Source of the DNA: Polydactylus sextarius
Lineage: Eukaryota > Chordata > Actinopteri > Polynemidae
Direction: 5' to 3'
DNA: 64,000 bases
NCBI GenBank assembly: GCA_016801845.1
Contig: CM028919.1
Span: 14,901,001-14,965,000 of the forward strand
The first letter of the stretch is position 1. The number at the start of each line of letters is the position of its first letter. The position numbers were made by a program, and so were the translations under genes. A model generated the notes under the pieces. It did not search any database. It was given only the letters and a program-made list of their open reading frames with translations, and was not told the origin of the DNA. Shown one piece after another: positions 24,176 to 52,270 of this stretch.

Positions 24176-25752
24176 ATGGCGGACAAAGAGAAACGCCGGT
24201 CAGGGGTAACTCCTCCCGGAATGCCCGAGGGCAAAGCTACAAAATCGGACAGCGACAGGGAGTTTCTGTCGCAGGCTGGAGTTGGAGAGCTGGTCCGCGG
24301 GGCCATCCTGAAAATGGTCGAGGCCAGATCGGACGATCCCATCGGGTTCTTAGCGGATCATTTCTGCAACCTCGCATCCGTGACGGAGACCGGCACAGCT
24401 GGATGCAGCGACGGGGAGCAGATGAGCAACGGCCCGATGAGCGCAAGCGCGCAGGAGCAGCAGCATCTGAACCGGGCGCTGTGGCACCTGCGGTTGGCGC
24501 ATCACTCCCAGAGGTTCATGGTCGAAACACTGTGATTATTGTCTGGATCCGTTGTTTTCTTTTGAGTTGTAAATAGATAAAATACTGTAAAACATAACAG
24601 ACTCATTTGACATCGAGTTAATATATTTATATGACTCAAAGACAACAGCACAATTTAAGCAACAAAATAATCAGATACAATTTTCTACCAAGTCATAAAA
24701 GGTTAAATGTTACTGATTCTTTTCTAAAAATTATTGCAACAACTTTTCACAACAAAAGAGAATAATTAACTATTTGCCTGTTATTTATTATTACTACACT
24801 GCTACTTCACTTTATTGTAATTGATCTAATTAAGATTATTTCCAACCTGACAGTCCTTATACTGATCTTATTAATTATAACCTATATAATCTATGAAACA
24901 GAATAATGTATTAAAGAGTTGAGGAGCTGTATGACTCATCACCTTCTACTTCATGAAATTATCAACTAAACCTTATACAACAATTTAATGTAACTACCAT
25001 TTTGTTGATTTTGATAAACTTCGATAAACAAACTGATTATTTTCTTATTTTCTTTCCATTTTCATTTCAAACTCAGATCTGCCTTCTGCAACAATGTCCG
25101 TGTGGCCTATGACCTCCTAAACCTCACTGGGACCCACAGACAAGGGGAGACTCCTGAAGTCCCTGATGGCTCCTGCTCTGACAGTCCCACAGGAGGAGGT
25201 GGAGGAGGAGGAGGAGGAGGAGGAGGAGGAGGGGTGAGAGGAGGTCTTTATACACAGACTCTGCAGTGTCTATGCAGTGAAGGTGGAGTCCCTGCCTCTA
25301 CCTCCGCCCCGCTGCTACGACGCCTCCATTGCCAAGACCACGAGGCCGTTCCTTATGACGTCTTCCGTCACGGTGTGCTCACGTGTGCTGTTTTCTCAGA
25401 CTACATCCGTCAGGCTCAGAGGCTTTACGCTGAGGTGTGCTGCCCAGACGAAGGGCCCGCCTCTCGGGCATTGTGTCTGGGTGTCCTAGGGACCCTAAAG
25501 GAAGCTCTGGAGACTTCCAAGGGCTGTGATGCAAACTGCTGTGTTAATGCCAACACTAAAGCCAGTTCCTGTCTGGAAGCTAATGTGAAGGCTATCCGCT
25601 ATCTGGAGGCCAGTGCCAAGATATCACCATACAAACTAGCTCAGGCCATGTCTGGAGCACAGGCACGAGGTCCAGGAGGCAACATGGATGCAAAGGAGTT
25701 TGAGAACGCAGCAGCAGAGTTGTTTATCACTCGAGTTAAAGTTCTGTCTTAG
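24176..25752 (+). CDS. tpgs1: Tubulin polyglutamylase complex subunit 1
   Basis: Two exons, 24176-24513 and 25077-25752, joined in phase (CAG AG|A TCT) to give 337 aa. TPGS1 (PGs1, mouse GTRGEO22) is a non-catalytic subunit that helps target the TTLL1 polyglutamylase complex to axonemes, centrioles and neuronal microtubules. Diagnostic blocks shared with human TPGS1 are ADKEKRR at the start, LVRGAILKMVEARSDDPIGFLA, the near-invariant RALWHLRLAHHSQR at the exon 1 end, APLLRRLHCQDHEAVP, and FENAAAELFITRVK at the C-terminus. The protein is longer than human (about 290 aa). A run of 14 glycines and a short Ala/Asn/Lys-rich imperfect repeat near residues 255-285 account for the extra length. Poly-A signals lie at 26281-26286 and 26290-26295. 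Confidence 0.93.
25192..25233 (+). repeat. tpgs1: Coding (GGA)n microsatellite, 14-glycine run
   Basis: Fourteen consecutive glycine codons, mostly GGA, in TPGS1 exon 2, ending in GGGGTGAGAG, which looks like a cryptic splice donor. Length is likely to vary between individuals. Confidence 0.95.
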
Positions 25753-26280
25753 GATTTTTTTTCTCTGTTGTCTCATAATTTGTGAATGTACAACAATCTG
25801 TAGTAAATTATTAACATCTGTGAACTTTCTCTAAACTCTAACCTACTGATACTGTGTATAAAAACACAAAGATAAAATAACCACCTTCCCTCACTAAACC
25901 CAATAGTTTCACTGTTTGATCGAGAACATTTATGATAAAACATATTGTTCTGTGTTTGTTCCTGAACTTATTATCATCATCATCATTATTATTATCAGAA
26001 ATGTCTGGGAATTAAACAAGCAACTAATGTACAATGTGAACGACATGGAGGATTAACTTGGATAGAATCGTATTTATCCAGTTTCTATTGTTGTTCAGAG
26101 CTACTCCTGTTTTTTTGGGTTTTTTTTCCACCTAATGTACAATTTTAATGTTTAGTTTAGTTTGAGACTGTTCAAAGAGGATATTGATGTCATGTAAGCA
26201 TTTCAAATGTTTTGTTATAAAAACAAGAGCCAAGCTCGAAACGCCATGCTGCTGAGATGTATATCTATAAATACCTTGTT

Positions 26281-26295
26281 AATAAATCTAATAAA
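26281..26295 (+). terminator. tpgs1: Poly-A signals of TPGS1
   Basis: Two overlapping-range AATAAA hexamers about 530 bp past the stop. They leave under 250 bp before the next gene's start codon. Confidence 0.55.
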
Positions 26296-26431
26296 ACACT
26301 GACGGTAGCATATGTTTCTACTTTTAATGATGCGAGTGTATAATTTTAATTTCGTGATGGACTCTTTTTCTTCAGTAAATAATATTTTTTACTCAATTAT
26401 CTAAAATTTTCAAGCAGTTCTTATCTACAAA

Positions 26432-26481
26432 CACCAGATGGCAGCACCGCTCTGACGCAAACAGGAAGTAAAGCGGAAGTA
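26432..26481 (+). promoter_or_regulatory. Promoter of the Harbinger-derived gene: CTCF-like and ETS sites
   Basis: CACCAGATGGCAGCAC at 26432-26447 resembles the CTCF core. Two ETS-type sites follow (AGGAAGTAA and CGGAAGTAAA, about 26463-26481). They lie 65-110 bp upstream of the ATG of the Harbinger-derived gene and just after TPGS1. Confidence 0.4.
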
Positions 26482-26543
26482 AACAAGCTTTATGGTGTTT
26501 TGGGTGAAATGACAACAACGCCAGAGCTGCTGTGGTTGTGAAC

Positions 26544-26798
26544 ATGATAGAAGAGGCGCAGCTTCGCTCTTTTATGTTTTTAATGACTTATACGCTGCTG
26601 AAGCGGAGGAGAGACATAAACAACGCAAACGTCCAGAGACGCAATGAGATTCAGAGACGAATCAGACACCGACAGTATTTCTTCCAGAGACAAAGGAGGA
26701 TGCTCATGGTCAGTTCATCCCTCTGAGACAACTAAAAACCGACTCTGATCTCATACAATTACTTTTATAAGACATTATTATTATTATTATTATTATTG

Positions 26799-26833
<35 letters not shown>

Positions 26834-28903
26834 AGATGCTGATTCTTATCACTGTTGCTCAGAATCAAACTAACAAATAAATACTGAAACCATCTTGCAT
26901 TATTTCTGGAAATTAGACTGAAATGAGTAATAAAGTCAAACTAGCCATAATGCTGTAGGCTGTACAGATTGAACAAAACAAACAAAAACAAAACACAGTT
27001 GTTTGTCCCTGTGCAGACTGTAAGCAGAAACAGAAATTTAGCTTTAATTTTACCAACCAGAGCACGTTAACAAAGCTTTTTGGTTTGTTTAATTGTATAT
27101 ATCAAAATAAAATAAGTCTCATTTGGTATAAATATCATTATTTGTGATTTTAACAAGAATATATCATAACAGTCTTAATTGAAACCGTAAAAAAGAACAA
27201 TTAGATTTAGTGGAGTAAATCTTTTTCTTTTTCTCTCTAGATGCTGATAGCTGGGAGTATCCGCTCCAACGCCCGCATCCGGACGCGACCATGGACCACC
27301 ACTCCGAGCACTGATTGGTGGGAGCGTGTGGTGATGACAGAATTCCAGCCGTCTGATTGGTTGGATAAGTTCCGCATGAGCCGGGAGACATTCTTCTACC
27401 TCTGTGACAAACTGAGGCCCCGTCTGGCTCGTCAGGACACCAGCTTTCGTCTGGCGCTGCCGGTGGAGAAACGAGTGGCCGTGGCTTTGTGGCGTCTGGC
27501 GTCGAACGTCGAGTACCGCACCATCAGCACCCTGTTCGGTGTGGGGAAGTCCACCGTGTGCAGGTGTGTTAGAGACATGTGTCATGCCATCGTGGCGCTG
27601 CTCAGCTCCATCTACCTGCGGCCTCCTGATGAGCAGGAGCTGGAGGATTCAGCCCAGCTCTTCTTGACCCACATGGGTTTTCCTCACTGTGTCGCTGCCA
27701 TAGCAACACTCCACACAGCCATCATCACACCATCAAACAACGCGTCTGACTATGTTAACCCTGCTGGATGGCTCTCAGTGTTGTCTCAGGTAGGAAAGGG
27801 CACCTATATCCCTGTTGCTGCAGATACAATCTACACTAGTTGTTCTATGTCACATCTTGCTTCTTTCTGTCTCTTTCTGATATTTCAGGTAGCTGTCAGT
27901 GGCCGTGGGCAGTTCTGGGATGTATGTGCTAGTTTCCCAGGTGGGACAGACCCAGCTGACATCTTACAGAACTCATCACTGTGGGCCACAGCTGCAGAAG
28001 GTGGATTGTCACCTGCCACAACGCCCGTCTTCATGGGAAAACCACTCAGGTAAAAGTTAAAGTCAGCAGCATGACAGTGGAAAATGTGGAATTAAACCAG
28101 TTGTTGTTGACACAATTCAAACATATTTAATCTTAACCCTTAAAGACTGGGGTTAGTTTTAAATATTTTAGTCTCTGCCTTCGTAAACCATATTAAAACA
28201 TGTGGTATGTGCCCACATTACAAAATAGACTGTTACAAATATTTACAATAACCTAACCTAACTTTTACATTTGGTCTATTCTCATCAAACAAAAACTAGA
28301 ACAGAGTGTGAACAAGCACTTTTGAAGGAAATTGACAGAAAATATGCTAAATAAATTTTTCATGCTGTGTCGTCAGGCACAGGCACATGATTTGATCATG
28401 GCAGCGTGATTTCAGGAGAGCGAAGGTTGATATCAGAATGTCTAAAAAACTGAAAACTATGTGTCATATCCAGGTATGTGCTGTTCGGAGAGTCCTGTTA
28501 CCCACTCCAGAGCTGGCTGATGAAAGCATATCCTGAAGAAAAAGGCAGAAGAGCAAGTCACTCATCACTGACGGAGCCACAGAGACTCTTTAACCGCTGT
28601 CTCACCAGAGCGCTTTGCGTGTCCGAGGAGGCGCTGCTGAGGCTGCGGGCGCGTTGGCAGTGCCTGAGCAAGAGGAACGACTGTGGCCTGGACGTTGTTC
28701 CCACCATGATCCTGGCTTGCTGCATTCTGCACAACGTGTGCGAGTCTCACGGTGACGCCTTCAAGGCCGAGTGGCAGGAGGAGGTGATTGAGACTGAGAG
28801 CCCCCAGCCCAGCCACAAGCAGCTCATCTCAACCAGTATGGACCAAAGTCATGCTGAGGAGGTGCGACACCTCTTCTGTGACTATTTTGAACAGCAAAAA
28901 TAG
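26544..28903 (+). CDS. Harbinger (PIF) transposase-derived protein, HARBI1-like
   Basis: Four exons, 26544-26708, 27241-27789, 27889-28049 and 28474-28903, with GT-AG introns and continuous frame, give 434 aa. Exon 1 is very Arg-rich (RRRDINN...RRIRHRQ). Exon 2 has the helix-turn-helix-like ISTLFGVGKSTVCRCV (about 150-165) typical of Harbinger transposases, with PVEKRVAVALWRLA before it. Later blocks are PGGT (255-258), YVLFGESCYPLQSWLMKAY (about 293-311), FNRCLTRALCVSEEALLRL (331-349) and the closing ILACCILHNVC. Against the family pattern, the first catalytic Asp (AIDGTH-type block) is Ala210. The second (PGSTHD-type) is shifted or Pro260. The third acidic residue is retained as Glu343. The intact multi-exon frame, lack of seen terminal repeats and ETS-type promoter argue for a host gene. 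Function is unknown. Poly-A signal at 29051-29056. Confidence 0.85.
26776..26832. repeat. (ATT)n microsatellite
   Basis: ATT/ATTGTT trinucleotide tract in intron 1 of the Harbinger-derived gene. Confidence 0.9.
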
Positions 28904-28909
28904 TTTATA

Positions 28910-30330
28910 AAGGATTAATGTTATTGAAAATACTTGTTAATGTTTGTTTACAATCACTCTACAGTACAGTCACTGTAGAGACAAATGTCACTCCAGTATT
29001 AACATCTTTATGCTAAATGTAGCCGGGCATGTTAGTGTTGTCTATTGTGTAATAAAATATTTTCTATTTATCATCACAGTGACCTTGCTTATTTTATACA
29101 TGTTATGTAGTACATCATGACATAAAGATTAATATTTTATCTAAGTTTATGGACACTTATGTACTCAACTTTCATTTGAGTATGTTCACATCAGTACAGC
29201 AGGAGCTGTGTGGGAGACGAAGCCCTTTTAACACAGATATAGCTCTTTTCAGCACATCGAGCCAAAATAGCATCACAATTGCAGGGGTTCAAAAGTAATT
29301 GGACACTTGGCTACTAAATGTTGCTTTAGAAGCTGTGTGTTGTTACAGTGTTAGTTTATAGACTGAGGAATAAAGAATTGTCTGTGTAAGTGAAGAGGAA
29401 GAAAAATTAAATGTGACAGATATTAAAGGAAGATGGTTCGTTGTAACAAAGCAGGTGTTTGCAGCTCACAAAGACACACAAACAGAAACTGGTAGGTTAG
29501 TTCAGTCTCTACTAAAACAAGAAAAATCAAACTACTTCATCTGTTAAATGTCAGACAAGGCAGTGGTTTTGTTTGGTACGATGGCTTTTTTTTGTTTGTT
29601 TATTTGGTTATTGGGTTTTGCAAATGTATACTATTGTATCAAAACAGTTAGAAAGAGTTAGAAAGTATACATTTTTGTAAAAACAAAAAAGGAAGTAATC
29701 TTTGATGTATTGCTGCATACATACAAAACTAAGACAACAGCTACATACATAAATACATGAATGATGAGCCTGAAACAACAATAAATAACATAAACCTGTG
29801 CACGCTTTGTCAGAATGAGCTGAAATCATGCACTTAAATAAAACAACTCTGTCAGTTAAAGATGGTTGAAATAAATTAAAAACATACGTTAACAGTCTGT
29901 GAAAACACACCAGATGCAGGATAATGCAGGAACAACAGAGATGAATCATTTTTTAACAAACGACACATACAATTACACCTTAATGTCACAAGATGTCACT
30001 GTTGTCACAGTAAACAACAACCACAGCTCTCACTGATTATTTGTCTTGTCTGATGCAGTTTAATATTATACTGCAGGTTATTGATGGAGTTGATAGGTGT
30101 GTGTGTGTGTGTGTGTAGGTGGGTGACGATCTATATATTAACACTTTCTTCTGCAGCATAATGTTCAGCCTATAATGCAGCAGGTGTTGGACTTGATGTA
30201 TCCTGCAGTTTCTCCTACTTTTTTTTGCATCTTTATCCAAATCTCCTCTCGAGGACCCGCCTCGTTCATTCAATTGATTTATCATAAACCTGTTTGATGC
30301 GATCTTCCATCTGTCAATCAACACTGCAGC
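28910..30330. other. 3' UTR then intergenic, no further gene seen
   Basis: A poly-A signal at 29051-29056 ends the preceding gene. Beyond it lies AT-rich sequence with a (GT)n tract at about 30100-30117. A sentence-like GGGGTTCAAAAGTAATTGGACA block at about 29284-29305 recalls fish DNA-transposon ends but has no partner. No exon was recognised. Confidence 0.5.
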
Positions 30331-30792
30331 ACCTCCTCCTTCCTTTGCTTGGCATCAGTTTTTTTCAGTGTGCATGTGTGTGTGTGTGCGTGTGCATGTG
30401 CCCACCTCATTCCTGCTACGAGCTCCATTGAAACCCAGCTGTTTGCAGTGAATACAGTTTTTTTCTGGCTTGAACTCCACGCACGCCACATTTTTCTTTT
30501 TTTTTTTTTAAAGGAAAAAACAATACCACCACCATTTACCTTCCTCTCTCTTTATTTCTTTTCAGGTCGTGGTGGTGTTAGTCTTTTTTTTTTTTTATGT
30601 TTTATTTTATTAAAAAAAAAAAAAATCTGACAAAATGAGCCAGGATGTAATGAAGGGTGCTGGTTTGCTATCGCTAGCTTAAACGGACAAAAATTCCTTC
30701 AACCAACACAACACAACCAACCAACCAGCTCCCGCTGCTTCAGACAAATCAGTGCGGGTTGACACAGCGTTAGCCGAGGCGTCGCTGTGACG

Positions 30793-30905
30793 GAGCTAGC
30801 AGGGAGCTAACGGGCGAGCTAGCGGGGAGCTAGCGGGAAGCTAACGGGAAGCTAGCGTGGAGCTAACGGGCGAGCTAACAGAAAGCTAGCGGCGAGCTAG
30901 CATAG
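30793..30905 (+). repeat. Minisatellite of ~10-11 bp GAGCTAGCGGG units
   Basis: About ten imperfect tandem units alternating GCTAGC and GCTAAC cores separated by GGGGA, GGGCGA or GGGAA spacers. It lies in the GNA11 CpG-rich promoter, about 0.9 kb before the ATG. Confidence 0.85.
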
Positions 30906-31778
30906 CAACGTTCGTAGCCGTTACGTCTGTTTTAGCCGACGTTAGCTAATGTAGTTACTTAAAGAGCGGACGCATCGCTGCGGCGTGGATAGTGCAATAA
31001 CGGTTATCACTAATGTTAGCTTCATACAGCTAAGACTACTATTACTACTTTCTAATTTTTTTTAAATTATTTTTCTTTTAGTCTAAAGTAGCTCGTAAAC
31101 GTTGCTCAGGCTTGTTATAGTTAGGTTTTTTTTTTTTTGGATGTCGCGACACTGCAGTTTTCTACCACTTTTTATGCGGATTTTAAAGCCAGAATTGGAC
31201 CCAAAAAGGGAGGAGTTGATGATATAAAAGAAGGTATTAAGTGGCTAATTTGTTGGTAGTTGTGGTTATTTTTTTTAATTTTTTATTTTATAAAAAACAA
31301 AACATTAGTTAGTATTAGGACGGAGCATCTCTGGGAGGCCCCAGCTGTCCCCTCCCCTGTCCGAATCCGAGTCTCCCGTGATTTGCCGAGAACACCCGGG
31401 TGAAGTCGCAGTTGTTCTCGGCTGGGGGGACAACTTGACAGCGAGGCCCCTAGCTTAGTCTCCCCCATCCCCACCCCCTTTGACACCCAGTCCCATCCAT
31501 CCGTCTATCCATCCATCTATCTATATATTTAGTTATCCATCCGTCCAGCGGCTCCGACAGACCAGATCAGACCGACCACCGACCGCCCTCCTCCTCCTCC
31601 TCGCTCCCCCCACCCCGACAACGAAGCGAGGATCGGGGATTCAGGAGGGGGCTGAGAGCTGCTAAAGCTGAAGCTGAAACCGTGGGCAAGTGTTGGTTTT
31701 TTTTTTTTTTTTTTTTTTTCCTCCTTCCTTCTTCTCTGGTCGGGTCCCGTTTAAACCGGGCTGCCAAAACCAGAGGGG

Positions 31779-47269
<15,491 letters not shown>

Positions 47270-47295
47270 GAGCTCGCGTGCGAGACGCACATCTC

Positions 47296-47353
47296 TCCTC
47301 CTCCTCCTCCTCCTCCTCCTCCTCCTCCTCCTCCTCCTCCTCCTCCTCCTCCT
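47296..47353 (+). repeat. gna11: (TCC)n microsatellite in the GNA11 3' UTR
   Basis: About 19 uninterrupted TCC/CTC units starting 26 nt after the TGA stop, so transcribed in every GNA11 mRNA. Confidence 0.95.
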
Positions 47354-50300
47354 CTCCCATCCCATTGCACAAACGCACACCTCTTATGGGAGCGTGTGCT
47401 CAGCTCCACATGCATCACACAGCACACCATGCCGTCTCTCTCTCTCACACACACATTTACATACACACACACACAAATACACCAACAGAACCCTTCCAAC
47501 CCACCGTCCTCCCATAACAGTACATTCACAGACACTCCCACCCGCAAACGCCGTCCCTACTCTTTCACCAAAGCTCGCCCTCTTCCTCCTTCGCTCGGCA
47601 GCTTGTTGTGTCAGAATCCTCGCTCCTCCCAAAGCTGCTCTGTGTGTCAGATTTGGCCCCGGCTGTTGGCTCTGGCACATTTCATCTGGCACACAAACCT
47701 TTCACACGGGCTGTACAGTGACTGAAGGGGACTTTGGTGTTTGTGTGTGTTTGTGTGTGTGTGGTACGTGTGCGTGAGTGTGTATTTGGGGGCAGCATTG
47801 ACAAGCAAGGAGCTGTGTTTTGGTGAATACCGGCGTCAAATCCCCATTTTGGCCCCTCTGAAAGTCGCCCCTCAGCGGTGTGAGATCAGATCCTCCGTCA
47901 TCTCCTTTTCTGAGCTCCTGCCGGCGCAGAAAGGAGGGTGAACGCTGTTCTGGGACCAGCAGCTCGGCGTTGGAGACGGACTACTTCAGAGTGACTCAGA
48001 CTGGACGTGAGGTTGCACACAGGACACAAGGGGATGGGGCTCAGGATTCTGTCTCCACCTCACATCTATGAATGTACCCACCAGTGTGAGCATCGCAATC
48101 GCAAAAAATAGAAATATATATAACGAAGTAAATGCATATGTAAACTCACTTATGACAAAAAAAGCACGAGAGGGCAAGACATAGCTAATCAAAAATCTGC
48201 TCATTGCTGAGATTTTTTAAATGTTTTTAATGATAGAAATTTGTTGCTACGTCTACTTCTATTTAACAGATAAAGGCTAAATAGAACGGTGATAAGAAAT
48301 GATTAGAAAATCTATTAAAAAAAAAAAAAAAACTTTTAAACAAAGACATCTAAAAAAAAAAAAAAAAAAAGAAGCAACCAGAAATTTACTTGATATAAGT
48401 ATCCTTTAAAGATTTGTGTATTTTTATGTTTAAGTGGATCACGTCACTCCCCTCCAGATGTTTTCTATATGGATTCACAGGGACGATCTTCCATGTGACT
48501 CACAGCATCTGGCTCCACTGGTAACACTCCTCCCTTATTACAACACACCAGTAGCGGGTGAGAGGTCCCTGCTTTCTACACAGGCTCTGCTCTGATTGGT
48601 GGAAGAAAGATGCGAAGGGGAGCGTGATGTCACCGGTGTTTATCCAGCCCTGCGGCACATCTGCAGCTCGGCGGTTGTAAAGTAGCTTATTCAACGAAAT
48701 AAAAGCTGTAAATTAGACACGGCCGCGCCCCCGGGGTGAACGGGTAGAATCCATACGGTAACATCTCCGATGGCGTCTTAACCGCGTCAGTCAACCGTCC
48801 AATCAGACACGTCCTGATGGTGACGATGACAGTCATCCATTAAACCAGGATGTGCTTCTGTTTACTTTTTCTTTCTTTTTTTTTTTTTTTTTTTTTTTTA
48901 CTGTATAGTCACTTTGTTTATAAAATGATTGCTTGCTGTTGAGTGGTGAGAGGAAAGGGGAGGAGGCTACGAACCTTTCACAGAAAACGCACTATGAAGT
49001 CTGCTAACGTTGTTTGTGTATATTTGTTTGTAAATACATATACACAAAACACTCCTGTACAAAACAAACAAACACAAAAAAAAAAACATAATGCTCTGTG
49101 GTACACCATCTTTGGCAAAAAAAAGCAAACAAAAAAACAACAAAAAATGACAAAAAAAAAACCTATCAACTTCTTTCGTTAGCATACAGTTTTTCCTATG
49201 AATTTATGGTAGTATTGATACTGTGATTATGGATTTTGTTCACTTGATTAAATAGGACTACGCAGAGCTGAGTGGTGCTGAGGAAACGATCGGCAAGGAG
49301 CAGTAGTCAGAGAGACGAGGTTCCTCCCAACTCCACACTACTGCAGCAGCTCTGGCTCCACAGTCATACTAACTAGGGCTGGTTAAAAAAAAAAAAATCT
49401 TCACAATATGGTGACAAGATGATTTTAAGAGTAATTAAAGATTTTTTTTTTTATTTATCTAATTTATGGACCAGGTTTGAAGGTGTTCATAATTTGACTG
49501 CTTTTTTGATTCTGTCATGTTGAAGTGCTCCTTTTCTCATGGTGGAGCCTACTTGAGTCTGAACTGCTGTAAAAAAAAAACAAACAAAAACAAACAAAAA
49601 AAACAACAAAAAACAAAAGAAAAAAAAAACAACGAATGTCTGGTATAGTAAGGACTTAATCTCTGCTTTCTATATTTCTTATTGAGACATTTCCAGTTGT
49701 AGTTGCCATCACATCTCCATCCATTTATAATAACTGCTTGGTTTCTTTAGGAGCCCTCACATTTGTTTTTGTTTAATTTAAAAAAAAAAAAAAAAAAAAA
49801 ACAAGGAAAAAACAAACCAGAACTAGAGACTCGTATTTCCTCTTGGTTTATAGACGCAGCGCTGTAATACATACCTAGAAACATGTACAGTATGAACGTA
49901 GGTGGACTTTTTTTTATCAGTGATTGAAGACCGACGCGGTCCATGCTTGCTATTTGTAATTTAACACAATTTTTTTATGTTTGTTTGTTTCTGTTTTGTT
50001 TTTTTGTTTTGTTTTTATTTTCTTGAATTATTAATTTCCAGTTTTTTGAGGCTTGCGTTGATAGTGCCAGTGAAGTTGCAGATACTTTTTTTTTTTTTTG
50101 GTCTTTGACCTTTTCTACAGGTGACTTATCCTTCATCCTCATTAAGGGCTATCACAGTGCATCAGACAGTGGGGAGTGGAGAACAGGACCACAGTGAACC
50201 AAGTCATCCACTACTAATTCTTATTTATCAATGGAGATTATTCACAGTATGTGCTATAAGACGTATACGCAGGGTGTGTTAATGCAAACGTAAGGTGTGT

Positions 50301-52270
50301 AGAGAGTTTACCGACACTAAGCGGCTTTCTATCTGTACGTATTTGGTCCTTTGGTGAAATAGTCGGACCCGGTATCTGGTTCTCTGACCTTCACTACTTC
50401 ATATTTATTTGTATTGCTCTCAGTGTTACTTGTTACACCTCTTGCAGTGTAGTAACACTTATTACTAAAGACACTACTACCAGGACAAGTATTGTGAGTC
50501 CCCCCCCCCCGGCCAAGTATTTGAGTCGTAGCTGATAGCCAAGAAACTTTAACGACCACACTGGTGCATGTTTTAAACCATTAACGACAAATCTTACTCT
50601 CTTTTTTCACTTTATACATTGATTTCCTGCCTTCCAGGAAAGTAAAACATGTTACTATTTGATCCTAAAAAGTGCCAACTGAGAATATCTGATGAAATCC
50701 AGTACCGATCCACATCTAAACGTTTCACTGGAGTCTTTAAATTGTCAAGTGAGACAGGAGACGAAGCTTTAAAAACGGTTTCACTTTCATGTAGTAACTG
50801 ATTACCTGTGACGTCACTTATGTCAAATCACTTTCATGTCACTGCAAGTTGAATTTTCCAACCAAAACGCTGCTGAAAAGACTAAAGCAGTTTGAACACG
50901 ATCTGAGTTAAAGGGTTAAAAGATGCATGTTTGTTTAAATGTCAGTGTGGTCGTTAACTGCCATTAAAATAAATGACACTAACCTTATAAGCAGACTGTC
51001 ATAAAGAAGGCCTGGACGCTAGTATTGAAGTAAAAACAACGAGTATCCAAGTATTTATCAGTGGTCGTGTTGAGTCTGACGTGTGTTGAGAGCAGCTCAC
51101 TTTAATATTGACGAACCAATGTTGTATTTTAAAACTTGACACCGGCACATAAGGGCTGACTGGCTTGTAGTGTGGGTTTTTGGTAGTTTTGTTAGCGGCC
51201 CGTTGTTGCAGTGTGTGTTTTTTTTTTTAATCTTAACGTGAGATGAGCTGGAAAAGACTGAAGGCAGTTTAGTTTGTGTGACACTTTAAAATCTCCTTCT
51301 CATTCTTTCATTCTTGTCCTTTTTTGGAGCATTAACAGTGAAGAAGACAACACTCTCTTATTTATTGCCTTTTCTTTGCCTTGAATATCGATAGATGGTG
51401 TTTCTGGCCTGTTTTTTGGAGGTTTTTTTTTTTGTAGATTGACCCGTCGAAGGCTTCGGTTGTGCGATGTCCTTTTCCTGTGGCCCTAATGGGAAAAAGT
51501 GGAATCAAACTTATCTGTGGGACATCAGTATGAAGTCGGTGCATATTCAGAAAAACAACACAAAACTTAAGCCTATTCCCCTCTTCTTTTTTATTTTTGT
51601 TGTGTTTTCATTTTCTGTGTGTATGATAAGACATTACCAGAACATTTATTTAGGACCACTTGATTTATTTTCCCTCACTCCAATGAAACCTGAAGGTCAA
51701 TTGTGTAGTGGTGTATAAAATGCTGTTTTTTTTTTTTTATTATTATTTTTATTTTGTATGTAAACCAAATGTAAATTATGTATTATACTGAGTGTGCCAA
51801 CCCCACTCTATCTAGAGCCAGGCTCTCTCTAAGTGCCAACGCTGTGGTCGTCATCAGAAGGACCACCACCCGAGATGGTCCCCCTTTTTAAATAAAACAC
51901 ACCAGAGACTAAAAGGATAGATGATTAAGTACACACAAAGACTTTATTCTGTATTTAAGATTGAAGAATAAAAGATAATCTGCTGTTTTTTTAAGAAACT
52001 GTAATTATAATTGCATGTGCTGTTTATTTTGTGTTGGAAGTGAGGGCTTGGATGTTTTCATTGAAGCAGAGCCCTTGAATGAAGGGGGTTCAATCAGCTG
52101 GCTATTATTGATTATTGATTTACATAACTCTTGCCATATTTTTTTATGTGTTTCATGTATTTGTTTCAACCACTGTTGCCTGATCCTCATTCAAACATGA
52201 ACATGACTTATGATCATTGCCGCCTTCTAAGAGAAAGAAACATAATGACAAGGTATCTGTTTTAAATTGA

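Noticed and set aside
24514..24535. Alternative end of TPGS1 exon 1 at TGA 24533
   Set aside because: Splicing to 25077 restores the conserved family sequence, whereas the read-through would truncate the protein after the conserved HHSQR block.
29284..29305. GGTTCAAAAGTAATTGGACA, like the end of a Tc1/mariner-type element
   Set aside because: No matching inverted end or transposase remnant was found in the neighbourhood, so it is not called as an element.
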